The notes beneath the pieces were generated by a model. It saw only the letters and a list, made by a program, of their open reading frames with translations, searched no databases and was not told where the DNA came from. The translations under genes and the position numbers were made by a program. Below, piece by piece: positions 1 through 6,117 of a DNA stretch of 9,069 bases; position 1 is the first letter of the stretch, and each line of letters begins with the position of its first letter. The stretch covers positions 18,954 through 28,022 of the forward strand of contig JAKBTP010000100.1 of assembly GCA_021844355.1 (NCBI GenBank). Reading direction: 5' to 3'. Source of the DNA: a bacterium (GTDB lineage Bacteria > Chloroflexota > Dormibacteria > Aeolococcales > Bog-877).

Positions 1-192
1 ATGCGTTTCGTGCTGCTGTACGGGGTGGCCAGGCCGGTCTTGGAAGAGGCGGCGGCCGTCGTCTGCAGGGCGCTGGCCGACAGTGCCCTCACCGAGCTGC
101 CCATAGTCCGCTTCCCCCTGGACCGCTGTGCCGAGGCCCAGGAGGCGGTGCGGTCCGGGGCAACCGGCAAAGTGGTCCTGGAGATCCCGTGA
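1..192 (+). CDS. Zinc-type dehydrogenase / NADPH:quinone oxidoreductase-like protein, C-terminal fragment
   Basis: This is the last 63 codons of a larger gene cut by the left edge; the ATG at base 1 is probably an internal methionine, not the start. The tail FPLDRCAEAQEAV followed by GATGKVVLEIP is the usual C-terminus of medium-chain dehydrogenases of the quinone oxidoreductase / zinc-type alcohol dehydrogenase group. In that group this strand-helix-strand closes the catalytic domain after the NAD(P)H-binding fold. The cofactor-binding and any metal-binding residues lie outside the window, so substrate and zinc dependence cannot be judged. The stop at 190-192 is 12 bases before the longest possible start of the aquaporin gene, so the two may be co-transcribed. 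The family call is firm; the exact enzyme is unknown. Confidence 0.8.
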   Translation: MRFVLLYGVARPVLEEAAAVVCRALADSALTELPIVRFPLDRCAEAQEAVRSGATGKVVLEIP

Positions 193-204
193 CGGTGGCT
201 GGGC

Positions 205-1080
205 ATGCCGCCTTGGCCCACGGGCCGTCGACCGCCTGCGCGGAGCATCGTGGCTAGCGGGGAGGAGCAGGCCACGGCCGCTCGGCGGGAGATCCGCAAC
301 CGCGCCGTCCTGGGGGTGGAGCCCAGCTGGGGCCGGAACTTCAACGACCTCAGCCACGAATGGAGGCGACTGTTCGCCGAGCTCTTCGGTACCTTCCTCC
401 TGGTTCTGGTGGCCGCCGGGGCGCCCACGGTGGCGGCCCGCTACCCAGGGGTCCTCTCCCAGGCGGCTATCGTGACCGCCCCGGGGCTCATGGTCATGGG
501 CATCATCCTGTTCATGGGCCTGGTTTCGGGAGCTCACCTCAACCCGGTGGTCAGCCTCGCCTTCGCCCTCCGCCAGGAGTTCCCCTGGCGGAGGATCCCG
601 GCCTACATCGCGGCACAGGTAGTGGGTTCGGTCCTGGCCTGCCTCGTCCTCTGGGCCCTTGTCGGCAGGTACGCCCACCTTGGCGCCACCCTCCCCGGCT
701 CCGGGGTTGGGGACCTGCAGGCCATGGCCATGGAGGCCTTCCTCACCATGGGCCTGGTGAGCACCATCCTGGGGACGGCCTCCGGGGCGCAGAACGTCGG
801 CACCCTGTCGGCCATCGCCGTGGGCGGCTACATCGCCCTCGCCGGGCTGTGGTCCAGCCCCATAAGCGGGGCCTCGATGAACCCGGTGCGGTCCTTCGGA
901 CCCGCCCTGGTGAGTGGAGACTTCGCCCACTTCTGGGTCTATCTCGTCGGGCCGGCTGCCGGGGCGCTCCTGGCCGTTGGGGCCGCCCACATCCTTCGTG
1001 GCCCGGGCGGGGACATCACCGCCATGAGAGCGGCCCAGGGAGCCCTCGACCCCGTAGGGCCGCCGGAGAAGTCGGGGTGA
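205..1080 (+). CDS. MIP-family channel protein (aquaporin/aquaglyceroporin-like) with NPV-NPV pore motifs
   Basis: Predicted inner-membrane channel for water or small neutral solutes. The 291-residue frame has six hydrophobic segments after a hydrophilic N-terminus of about 53 residues. The two half-helix loops are recognisable: SGAHLNPV with Asn113-Pro114-Val115, and SGASMNPVRS with Asn226-Pro227-Val228. The Arg229 that follows fits the conserved arginine of the selectivity filter. Both loops carry NPV where classic aquaporins have NPA. By alignment from memory to AqpZ, the filter His of helix 5 falls on Gly214, which is more like glycerol facilitators; substrate is therefore uncertain. The start is ambiguous: ATG 205 has only a weak GGTGG upstream, while GTG 250 (residue 16) has GGAG 4 nt before it and removes a Pro/Arg-rich stretch. 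It lies between the dehydrogenase and the ParB-like gene on the same strand, possibly as one operon. Confidence 0.88.
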   Translation: MPPWPTGRRPPARSIVASGEEQATAARREIRNRAVLGVEPSWGRNFNDLSHEWRRLFAELFGTFLLVLVAAGAPTVAARYPGVLSQAAIVTAPGLMVMGIILFMGLVSGAHLNPVVSLAFALRQEFPWRRIPAYIAAQVVGSVLACLVLWALVGRYAHLGATLPGSGVGDLQAMAMEAFLTMGLVSTILGTASGAQNVGTLSAIAVGGYIALAGLWSSPISGASMNPVRSFGPALVSGDFAHFWVYLVGPAAGALLAVGAAHILRGPGGDITAMRAAQGALDPVGPPEKSG

Positions 1081-1122
1081 CCAGCGCGCGACCAGGGACA
1101 GCAGGCCGGAAGTGGGGCGACC

Positions 1123-1127
1123 GGAGG
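1123..1127 (+). promoter_or_regulatory. Shine-Dalgarno GGAGG deciding the start of the ParB-like gene
   Basis: A perfect GGAGG lies 8 nt before ATG 1136. This favours ATG 1136 over the in-frame GTG at 1112, which lies upstream of the GGAGG and has no comparable site. Confidence 0.75.
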
Positions 1128-1135
1128 TTGTGGGC

Positions 1136-1621
1136 ATGAGCAAGGCCAAGGAGAGCTGGAAGGCGGAGCCCGACGCGCACGACTATCCCGCGGCGGCCGA
1201 CTACCTCTCGCTCCTGCTGGCTCCGCCACTGGTGGCGGTGGCGGTGGCGCGGTTGCGCTCCGCGGAGTTGGTGCACTACAAGGCCAAGGATCTGCTGCGC
1301 GCCAGTGGGCTCCCGCTGCTGCCGGCCAAGGACCCGGACTGTGCCCGGGATCTGCGCGAGGTCCGCGCGGGGCGCAAGCTGTCGCCGGTACTCCTGGTGC
1401 GGGGGGCCCTGGACCACGGCGTACCGCTCACGGTGGCTGACGGCTACCACCGGATCTGCGCCAGCTACCACCTCAACGAGGACGCCGAGATTCCCTGCCG
1501 TCTTGCCGCCTTGGAGGGCGGCAGCGGAGACTCGGGAGGCGCCCGGGTCGCCTCGGCGCGCGCCGGGAGGACTCGGCCCGGGGTGGCGCCGCCCGAGGCG
1601 CGGAGGCGAGGAGCCACCTGA
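1136..1621 (+). CDS. Small ParB N-terminal-like (ParB/sulfiredoxin-fold) protein of unknown function
   Basis: A 161-residue soluble protein. Residues 72-122 resemble the core of ParB N-terminal domains: a G-R-K-L-S-P-V-L-L-V strand (79-88), then a V-A-D-G-Y-H-R turn (100-106), then EDAEIPCRL (115-123). This matches the ParB pattern of an 'explore option' strand, a DG-x-H/R-R turn and a closing I-P-V/C strand. No helix-turn-helix or C-terminal dimer domain is visible, so it is not a full partition protein. ParB-fold domains can bind or hydrolyse CTP, or act as nucleases, kinases or sulfiredoxin-like enzymes; which applies here is unknown. Residues from about 127 to the end are Gly/Ala/Arg/Pro-rich, probably disordered or a poorly conserved extension. 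It lies 55 bases after the aquaporin stop on the same strand, suggesting co-transcription. I recognise the type from other high-GC genomes but not a defined function. Confidence 0.75.
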   Translation: MSKAKESWKAEPDAHDYPAAADYLSLLLAPPLVAVAVARLRSAELVHYKAKDLLRASGLPLLPAKDPDCARDLREVRAGRKLSPVLLVRGALDHGVPLTVADGYHRICASYHLNEDAEIPCRLAALEGGSGDSGGARVASARAGRTRPGVAPPEARRRGAT

Positions 1622-1743
1622 CCCGTGCCGCGGCCTCGCCACGTGCCCCATGCCAGGTAACGGCCATGGCCGCCCGTCCGGCCCTCCATCGTGTCCCGAA
1701 CTCTCCCTCGGAGGTGGGGCCTGCCACCCGGATAGAGCAGGGT

Positions 1744-1773
1744 GCCCCGCCGGTACCGTCACGGTGGCGGGGC
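1744..1773. terminator. GC-rich stem-loop in the convergent gap, candidate terminator
   Basis: GCCCCGCC (1744-1751) pairs with GGCGGGGC (1766-1773). Inside it ACCG (1755-1758) pairs with CGGT (1762-1765) around a TCA loop, leaving a GGT bulge. That gives 12 base pairs. It lies 122 bases past the ParB-like stop and has no T-run on either side, so it is a structured element that may stop or slow polymerase, not a textbook intrinsic terminator. Confidence 0.45.
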
Positions 1774-1820
1774 GGGGAGGGGGCCAGCCTCCCGGGGGTG
1801 ACAGCCCCTAGGCGTGGAGG

Positions 1821-1853
1821 CGCTGGGGCGCGGCAAGGGGCAGCGCCCCAGCG
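1821..1853 (-). terminator. Perfect 11-bp hairpin just past the MFS gene stop, candidate terminator
   Basis: CGCTGGGGCGC (1821-1831) is perfectly complementary to GCGCCCCAGCG (1843-1853) around an 11-nt loop. It begins 11 bases beyond the stop of the minus-strand MFS transporter gene, the expected position for its terminator, and could serve both convergent units. There is no T-tract, as is common for hairpins in high-GC bacteria. Confidence 0.55.
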
Positions 1854-1864
1854 GACGGCGGCCG

Positions 1865-3166
1865 TCAGGGAGCGGGCCGATCACCGGAGTTGCCGGACGC
1901 CGAGGTCGTTCTGCTTCGGACCGGGCCGGAGCGGAAGGATGGCAGTGGGATGGCCTTGAACCGCTGGTAGAGCACCAGGTCGTACGCCGCCTTCACCGCC
2001 CCCGAGACCACCAGATTCAATCCCGGCAGCGCCGCGGTAACCAAAGTGCCGCCCACGATCGGCCCCGCGGCGGAGCCGAGGGTGCGCGCGGCTCCCGTGA
2101 CGCTGGCGGCCGCGGTGCGCTCTTCCGGGGCGACCACCGCCATGGTGTAGGCCTGGCGGGTGGGCACGTCCATCTGCGATATCGACTGTCGGCAGACCAG
2201 GACGGCCGCGGCCAGAGGCCACCATGGCATGAGCGGGACCGCCGCCAAGAGCAGGTCGGAGGGGAGGTGGGTGAACACCATGGTCCGAAGGAGTCCGAAG
2301 CGATCGGCAAGGGCTGCCGCCACCAGCTGCGACCCGGCAGCCGCCAGGTTGGCCAGGAACAGCACCGGGCCGATCACCTGCAAACCCACCCCGAAGTGGA
2401 AGTGGAAGTAGTACGCGACCAGGGACTGGGCGCTCACACCGCCGGCCAGGGCGTCGACCGAGTAGAGGGCGGCCAGCTCCCCAACCCAGCGGCGCGATCG
2501 CCCCAGGCCTGTTGACCACCTCCGCCCCCCCGGACCGGGAGCCGCGGCCTCCACGTTCCGGCTGAGCAGGGTATAGAGGATGCCGGCGGCCACCGAGGTG
2601 GCCGCATAGACGGCTATCAGCGGCCCATAGGGGCCAGCCGGAAGGAGCCGCCCGGCGGTACCCAGGAGCCCTGCCACCAGTGCCCCGGTGGCGAGACTCA
2701 GGGAGCCTGTCAATCCGTACCAGGCGAAACCACCAGCGCCGTGGCCCAACAGATCGGCGATAGCCGCCTGCTCCAGAGCCTGCGGGGCGCCCACATCCTG
2801 GCCCGAAGCCGACACTCCGCCGATGAAGGCCGCCAGCGCCAGGATTGCCACCCCGTGCTGGGTGACCAGCATGGTCGCGCCAGCCGCCGGCAGTAGGGCG
2901 GCCAGCTGGAGGGCGCGCCGCCGGCCCACGCCCCTGGCCACCCGGCCGAAGGCCAGTGTGGCGGCGGCCCCCCCCAGCATCCCGCAGGTGAGCACCGAGC
3001 CGACCTCGAAGGCGCTCAGCCGCAGGCTGGATAGGTACAGGGGCAAGGTGACCACCATCACGCCCACGCCCAGCAAGCGCAGGGTGCGGGTTCCGATGAG
3101 GAGCCAGCCGTCGCCTCCCAGATGCACTCGCAGGCCACTCCCGGAGCGCGGCACGGGCGGCCTCAC
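1865..3166 (-). CDS. Major facilitator superfamily (MFS) transporter
   Basis: Inner-membrane secondary transporter of 433 residues, the normal MFS length, with hydrophobic segments throughout consistent with twelve helices in two halves. The loop between helices 2 and 3 has a motif-A-like FGRVARGVGRRRAL (73-86), and the equivalent loop in the second half has ALADRFGLLRTM (285-296), which shows the internal duplication. The stretch FTHLPSDLLLAAVPLMP (298-314), then SQMDVPTRQAY (330-340) and APEERTAAASVTGAARTLG (346-364), is strongly typical of one MFS group common in bacteria and archaea. The substrate cannot be read from sequence; export of a small molecule is a guess. The start GTG 3166 has no clear ribosome site. 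An in-frame GTG at 3127 (residue 14) has GGGAG about 10 nt upstream and is a credible alternative. It is convergent with the left block and may share the downstream hairpin. Confidence 0.9.
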   Translation of the reverse strand: MRPPVPRSGSGLRVHLGGDGWLLIGTRTLRLLGVGVMVVTLPLYLSSLRLSAFEVGSVLTCGMLGGAAATLAFGRVARGVGRRRALQLAALLPAAGATMLVTQHGVAILALAAFIGGVSASGQDVGAPQALEQAAIADLLGHGAGGFAWYGLTGSLSLATGALVAGLLGTAGRLLPAGPYGPLIAVYAATSVAAGILYTLLSRNVEAAAPGPGGRRWSTGLGRSRRWVGELAALYSVDALAGGVSAQSLVAYYFHFHFGVGLQVIGPVLFLANLAAAGSQLVAAALADRFGLLRTMVFTHLPSDLLLAAVPLMPWWPLAAAVLVCRQSISQMDVPTRQAYTMAVVAPEERTAAASVTGAARTLGSAAGPIVGGTLVTAALPGLNLVVSGAVKAAYDLVLYQRFKAIPLPSFRSGPVRSRTTSASGNSGDRPAP

Positions 3167-3748
3167 ATCCCAGGCGCCGAGTGTCGATTGCGGAGGGGGC
3201 TAGGGCCGGGGCCCAGTGGCCGGCGATGGCCAGTCGCGAGCCCGGAGCGGTGGCGCTGGCGGCGGCGGCTCTTCGGCCGGGGTTGGCCCTCGCTGGCGGT
3301 CGGCTGCCGGGGACCGCCTTCCCCTTGGTCGGCGGTGACCCAGCGGGGCTCCGCCCAGACCAGGGGCCCCTCGGACCCGGGCGGGCCTGCGCAAGACCAC
3401 CGACCCGGTGCCCGAGTGCGGGGCCTGGACGCCCTGGGAGCGCGGTCGGAGGACACACGTGCACTCGAGCGCGGGCGTGGTGGCCAGTAGCCCCCAAGGT
3501 CGCGGCTCCGCGCCGGGTGCCTTGAGGCCCGAGGAGGACTGGCCCTCGCAACATCCAACGGGGCCGGTAGCGGATCCAGGTACCGACTCAAAGAACCACC
3601 ACCCTCATCTCAGCTAGGCTCCCAGCTTCCAGAATAAGTGCTGGTGGAGCTCCAGCCGTGCCCACTGGGGCCTAGTTTCCGGCCGGGACCCTCAGGTCGC
3701 CACCAAGCACTCCTGGGCGGGCCCTGGCGGCGAGGGCGGAACGGCTCC
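3167..3748. other. 582-base intergenic stretch with no supportable gene
   Basis: Several frames are open here simply because of the high GC content. Their translations are dominated by Arg, Pro, Ser and Gly, match no family I recognise, and lack good ribosome sites. The longest minus-strand one (TTG start, 3591-3163) overlaps the MFS GTG start with its TGA, but its composition looks non-coding. A plus-strand frame at 3181-3525 is equally doubtful. The promoter of the MFS gene should lie in this stretch, but I see no convincing -35/-10 pair. The part from about 3580 to 3680 is less GC-rich than its surroundings and carries the left arm of an inverted repeat. Confidence 0.6.
3637..3711. repeat. 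Imperfect inverted repeat downstream of the DinB-like gene
   Basis: AGTGCTGGTGG (3637-3647) is complementary to CCACCAAGCACT (3700-3711) except for one unpaired base, with 52 bases between the arms. It lies 37 bases beyond the stop of the minus-strand DinB-like gene. It could fold in that transcript's 3' region or act as a terminator; there is no T-tract. Confidence 0.4.
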
Positions 3749-4717
3749 CTACGGGGTGGGCCCGAGCAGCTCGCTATGGCGGCCGCGCCTGCGTCGGGTG
3801 TCCCGGCCGAGACCATGGCCCATCCCCCCACCACGCGCTCGATCGGCCGAGGCGCGCAGATGGGCCAGGTGGAGGTGCTCGTGCCGTGCGATGTAGCTCA
3901 GGTACCGCTGCACCGTCATCCTCTCCCAAAGGGGATGGACACGGCTCCGCTCCCACTGGGCGGGGGTGAGCCCGCCCACCCGTTCGAGGAGAGCTCGGCG
4001 AGCCTCGGCAAAGGTGTCGAGGCGCTGCTGGAGAGTTGTCCCTTGGCCCGCGCTCACCGCCTCCGGCGCGATGAGCGCGCGAGCAGGGGGGTCGTCCCTC
4101 TCGAGGGCCTCTATGGCACTTCCCCCGAGCAACTCGTTGGCGCCAATGAGGTGCGAGACGATCGTGGCGACCGGCCATTCGCCCAGTGCCGCCCTATCCT
4201 CATCCAGGCCGGCGCAGTAGCGACGGCACTGCTCCGGGGTGGCTGCGAGGGCTTCCAGTAGTTGGGGGACCGGGACCAGTTCGAGGAAGAAGACCCCGGG
4301 GACCTCGGTGAACACGAGGCCACCGGCGCCGCATCCTGGGCAGGGATTGGGCGCCACGGCGGGCTCGGCATGGCCGCACCAGCGGCACACGTACAGGCGG
4401 TGGGTCGCAGCGGCAGGACGGACAGGAGCCGACTCGGCGATCGCCTCGAGGACCGTGACCAACTCTTGTGCTCCCTGCGCGGCACGGAAGTCGTCGACGA
4501 GATCGCGGACCTCTTGCTCCAGCCCGTGGCCGAGGCGCGTGCGCCGACCGGTGAGCCGGATCTCCTCGGAGAGGGCGGCAGCGCGGAGCGCTCTCGCCTC
4601 GCTGTAATGGCCGTCGTCCTCGAAGCCCCGCGCCGCGGCGATGAGCCGCACGATGCGGTCGGTCATCGGCGACTTGTTGGCGCCTGCGCCATCCCCGGAC
4701 GGGTCCTGATGACGCAT
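3749..4717 (-). CDS. DinB-like protein with an N-terminal zinc ribbon
   Basis: A soluble protein of 322 residues with three parts. A helical N-terminal segment (about 18-95) contains ARGFEDDGHYSEARALR and is followed by more amphipathic helix. A rubredoxin/rubrerythrin-type zinc ribbon follows, with pairs CRWC (Cys111, Cys114) and CPGC (Cys126, Cys129). The C-terminal half is a DinB-like four-helix bundle: IVSHLIGANELL supplies His189 and RHEHLHLAHL supplies His279 and His283, the three-histidine metal site of the DinB/YfiT/bacillithiol-S-transferase fold. Members of that fold include thiol-dependent transferases and hydrolases; the reaction here is unknown. The open frame extends to 4930, but codons above 4717 look non-coding. 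ATG 4717 has GAGGG 6 nt upstream; ATG 4666, starting MTDRIVRL, is the main alternative. The last 25 residues or so are Arg/Gly-rich. Confidence 0.8.
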   Translation of the reverse strand: MRHQDPSGDGAGANKSPMTDRIVRLIAAARGFEDDGHYSEARALRAAALSEEIRLTGRRTRLGHGLEQEVRDLVDDFRAAQGAQELVTVLEAIAESAPVRPAAATHRLYVCRWCGHAEPAVAPNPCPGCGAGGLVFTEVPGVFFLELVPVPQLLEALAATPEQCRRYCAGLDEDRAALGEWPVATIVSHLIGANELLGGSAIEALERDDPPARALIAPEAVSAGQGTTLQQRLDTFAEARRALLERVGGLTPAQWERSRVHPLWERMTVQRYLSYIARHEHLHLAHLRASADRARGGGMGHGLGRDTRRRRGRHSELLGPTP

Positions 4718-4723
4718 CGGCAG

Positions 4724-4728
4724 CCCTC
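4724..4728 (-). promoter_or_regulatory. Shine-Dalgarno GAGGG supporting ATG 4717
   Basis: Read on the minus strand, GAGGG sits 6 nt before ATG 4717. ATG 4666 lacks such a site, so 4717 is preferred, giving 17 more residues than a start at MTDRIV. Confidence 0.5.
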
Positions 4729-4993
4729 GATCCCGGAACGGGTACAGGGCTGCCGCGCCCGCACCCGGCACGGGCGCGTTTCCGGTGGTCTCGATGGGAG
4801 ATCCCAACTGGCCACCCTCCAGCTGGTGTCCAACGTCCGGTTCGCGCCCCGGCGCCGAGAACGAAGTCGTGGCCGCAGTACAGCAAGTTCTTGGAGTGAC
4901 GCAGCCATCCTCAGGTATAGCATGCCGCAAAATCGGGCCTTGACGACCTCGTGCTGGGCGGGATCGCCCACCGACTGCAGCCTCGCCTCCGTC

Positions 4994-5037
4994 CCCCTCG
5001 TTGCACCGGGTCGCGGGGCTTCAAAGCCCATGAGGGG
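4994..5037 (-). terminator. Nested hairpin downstream of the SnoaL/secreted-protein operon
   Basis: An inner hairpin GGGCT-TCAA-AGCCC (5016-5020 and 5025-5029 as plus-strand arms) lies inside complementary CCCCTC (4994-4999) and GAGGGG (5032-5037). It starts 65 bases beyond the stop of the secreted-protein gene. It could end the operon or form a structured 3' end. There is no T-tract, so the call is tentative. Confidence 0.35.
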
Positions 5038-5102
5038 CCGGGCCGCGCGGGTCAGTCCGACCAGAAGCTCCGCTGAACGGCGTTGGGCCACTCGCAGCGC
5101 CA

Positions 5103-5621
5103 TCAGTGATACGTGTAAGAGATGACATCGGTGAAGGTGGTCGGGCCGGTGGGTGCGAAGGTTCCCCGACCTTCGATCCCTGCCAGGGGCCCGGTTCCCC
5201 AACCGACCGTCCGGACCGCACTCTGCCAGCCCGCGGTCGTGAGCGAGGCATCACCCCGATAGCCCAGGGTTCCGCCGTCATAGGCGGCCAGCTCGTCAAA
5301 GTGGAAGAGGATGACGATCCCGTTCGAGCCGATGGTCTCGCTCAGGCTCCCGACCAGCGTCGCGATCACGGTTCTGCCGTCGGCCAAGCAGATCCCGTGC
5401 TCGCCCGTGTAGTTGATCGACTCGACGATCGTCGGCCCGGCAGCCCTGAGTGAGACCGAGGTGGGGGTGAGACTTACCGTGCCGGCACATGTCACCGGGG
5501 TGGCCGCCGACACCGGCACGATCGACAGCCCGACGGTCAGAAGCGCACAGCCGAGAGCTCCCGAGATCACCGGCCGGCGGCGGTGAAGGCCACCGTTCAG
5601 GGCGCGTCCCGCTCTACTCAC
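5103..5621 (-). CDS. Secreted beta-rich protein, unknown function
   Basis: A 172-residue protein beginning at GTG 5621, with GGAGG 9 nt upstream inside the end of the SnoaL-like gene; the two frames overlap by 8 bases, suggesting translational coupling. The N-terminus is a classic signal peptide: an Arg-rich start ending HRRRP, a hydrophobic core (ISGALGCALLTVGLSIV), then a likely cleavage site after PVSA. The mature part of about 130 residues is rich in Thr, Gly, Val and Ile with alternating patterns typical of beta strands. It has two cysteines, in VTCAG and GICLADG, that could form a disulfide. The end GTGPLAGIEGRGTF followed by alternating Thr/Tyr resembles the last strands of small barrels such as DUF3224 / allene-oxide-cyclase-like proteins. 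That is a visual resemblance only. The longer open frame back to 5813 is a shadow of the SnoaL-like gene. Confidence 0.7.
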   Translation of the reverse strand: MSRAGRALNGGLHRRRPVISGALGCALLTVGLSIVPVSAATPVTCAGTVSLTPTSVSLRAAGPTIVESINYTGEHGICLADGRTVIATLVGSLSETIGSNGIVILFHFDELAAYDGGTLGYRGDASLTTAGWQSAVRTVGWGTGPLAGIEGRGTFAPTGPTTFTDVISYTYH

Positions 5622-6057
5622 CCCTGCTCGCCTCCGGCGCGTCCACCGGGACCGGCTGCGGGTTGGAGGCCGCCTGCAGCTGACGGAGCAGCGTCGCGGA
5701 GTCGTAGTAGAGGCGGGCGCGGACGATCTCGCCCCCCACAACCTCGTAAACCGCGGCCATCGGCACCTCGACCAACCGGTTCGACGGGACCTCGCCCATG
5801 AGCGATCCCACATGACGCCCCTTGAACACCCAGTCCGCCGCGGCTATCCCGTCCCCCGCCACCAAGCGGGCCTCGTCGGCGCGCGCGTTCGCGAACGCGC
5901 CGTGGTAGAAGGTGTCGAGCCACGCTTGCACCGCCGCCCGGCCTCGCACAGGCTCGGGCTGGCTCATGTCATGGAAGGCGACGTCCTCGGCAAACCACAA
6001 TCCCCCGTGGCCGCCGAAATACCCCTCCATCACCCGACGCGTTTCCTCCACGGACAT
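5614..6057 (-). CDS. SnoaL-like (NTF2-fold) domain protein
   Basis: A 147-residue protein that fills a single SnoaL/NTF2-like cone-shaped alpha+beta domain. Features in order: an N-terminal helix (TRRVMEGYFGG), the acidic/His turn VAFHDMSQPEPVRGR with His29 and Asp30, a helix (AVQAWLDTFYHGAF), a strand with GDGIAAADWVFKGRHVG, and the closing strands VPMAAVYEVVGGEIVRARLYYDSATLLRQL. This layout matches ester cyclase / polyketide cyclase SnoaL relatives, many of which are isomerases or cyclases and many uncharacterised. Without an adjacent polyketide synthase the substrate is open. ATG 6057 has GGAGG 7 nt upstream, a strong start. It is the first gene of a two-gene minus-strand operon with the secreted-protein gene, and is divergent from the SARP-type regulator, whose candidate binding repeats lie in its promoter. 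Confidence 0.85.
   Translation of the reverse strand: MSVEETRRVMEGYFGGHGGLWFAEDVAFHDMSQPEPVRGRAAVQAWLDTFYHGAFANARADEARLVAGDGIAAADWVFKGRHVGSLMGEVPSNRLVEVPMAAVYEVVGGEIVRARLYYDSATLLRQLQAASNPQPVPVDAPEASRGE
5631..5635 (-). promoter_or_regulatory. Shine-Dalgarno GGAGG deciding the secreted-protein start
   Basis: GGAGG on the minus strand lies 9 nt before GTG 5621 and inside the 3' end of the SnoaL-like frame. It fixes the start so that the protein opens directly with its signal peptide. Confidence 0.6.
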
Positions 6058-6064
6058 TGTTGTG

Positions 6065-6069
6065 CCTCC
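6065..6069 (-). promoter_or_regulatory. Shine-Dalgarno GGAGG of the SnoaL-like gene
   Basis: GGAGG on the minus strand, 7 nt before ATG 6057. It gives this gene a conventional leader, in contrast to the apparently leaderless regulator on the other strand. Confidence 0.7.
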
Positions 6070-6117
6070 GTCATGGACCGGTCTCGCTCTTGGGCGGTGC
6101 CGACGACCGCACGGGAG

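Larger units (their letters stand above)
4718..5102. other. 385-base intergenic stretch between the DinB-like and secreted-protein genes
   Basis: No frame here gives a recognisable protein. Minus-strand frames run through it, but their translations match nothing I know. The stretch should hold the DinB-like gene's promoter. On the minus strand TATACC (4916-4921) is a possible weak -10 box without a good -35. A nested hairpin near 5016 is listed separately. Confidence 0.5.

Noticed and set aside
360..1139. A 259-codon plus-strand frame inside the aquaporin gene
   Set aside because: Its translation is His/Pro/Gly/Arg-rich and it overlaps a well-supported channel gene; a frame shadow.
1881..3554. 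A 557-codon minus-strand open frame longer than the MFS gene it overlaps
   Set aside because: Its translation is Gly/Arg/Pro-rich without any motif, while the 1865-3166 frame gives a clear MFS protein; it is a GC-driven shadow.
4916..4921. TATACC on the minus strand as the -10 box of the DinB-like gene
   Set aside because: No -35-like sequence at the right distance and an untested leader of about 190 nt; too weak to list as a promoter.
4718..4930. N-terminal extension of the DinB-like frame up to 4930
   Set aside because: The 71 extra codons show no domain or conserved-looking pattern, and ATG 4717 has a good GAGGG upstream.
4663..5202. A 179-codon minus-strand frame spanning the gap and the end of the secreted-protein gene
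   Set aside because: It overlaps two better-supported genes, and its translation matches no family I recognise; the GFEAP stretch comes from the small hairpin at 5016-5029, not from a tRNA.
5622..5813. Upstream extension of the secreted-protein frame to 5813
   Set aside because: It would place about 64 Arg/Ser-rich residues before the signal peptide and runs antiparallel in frame through the SnoaL-like coding sequence; GTG 5621 with GGAGG is the better start.
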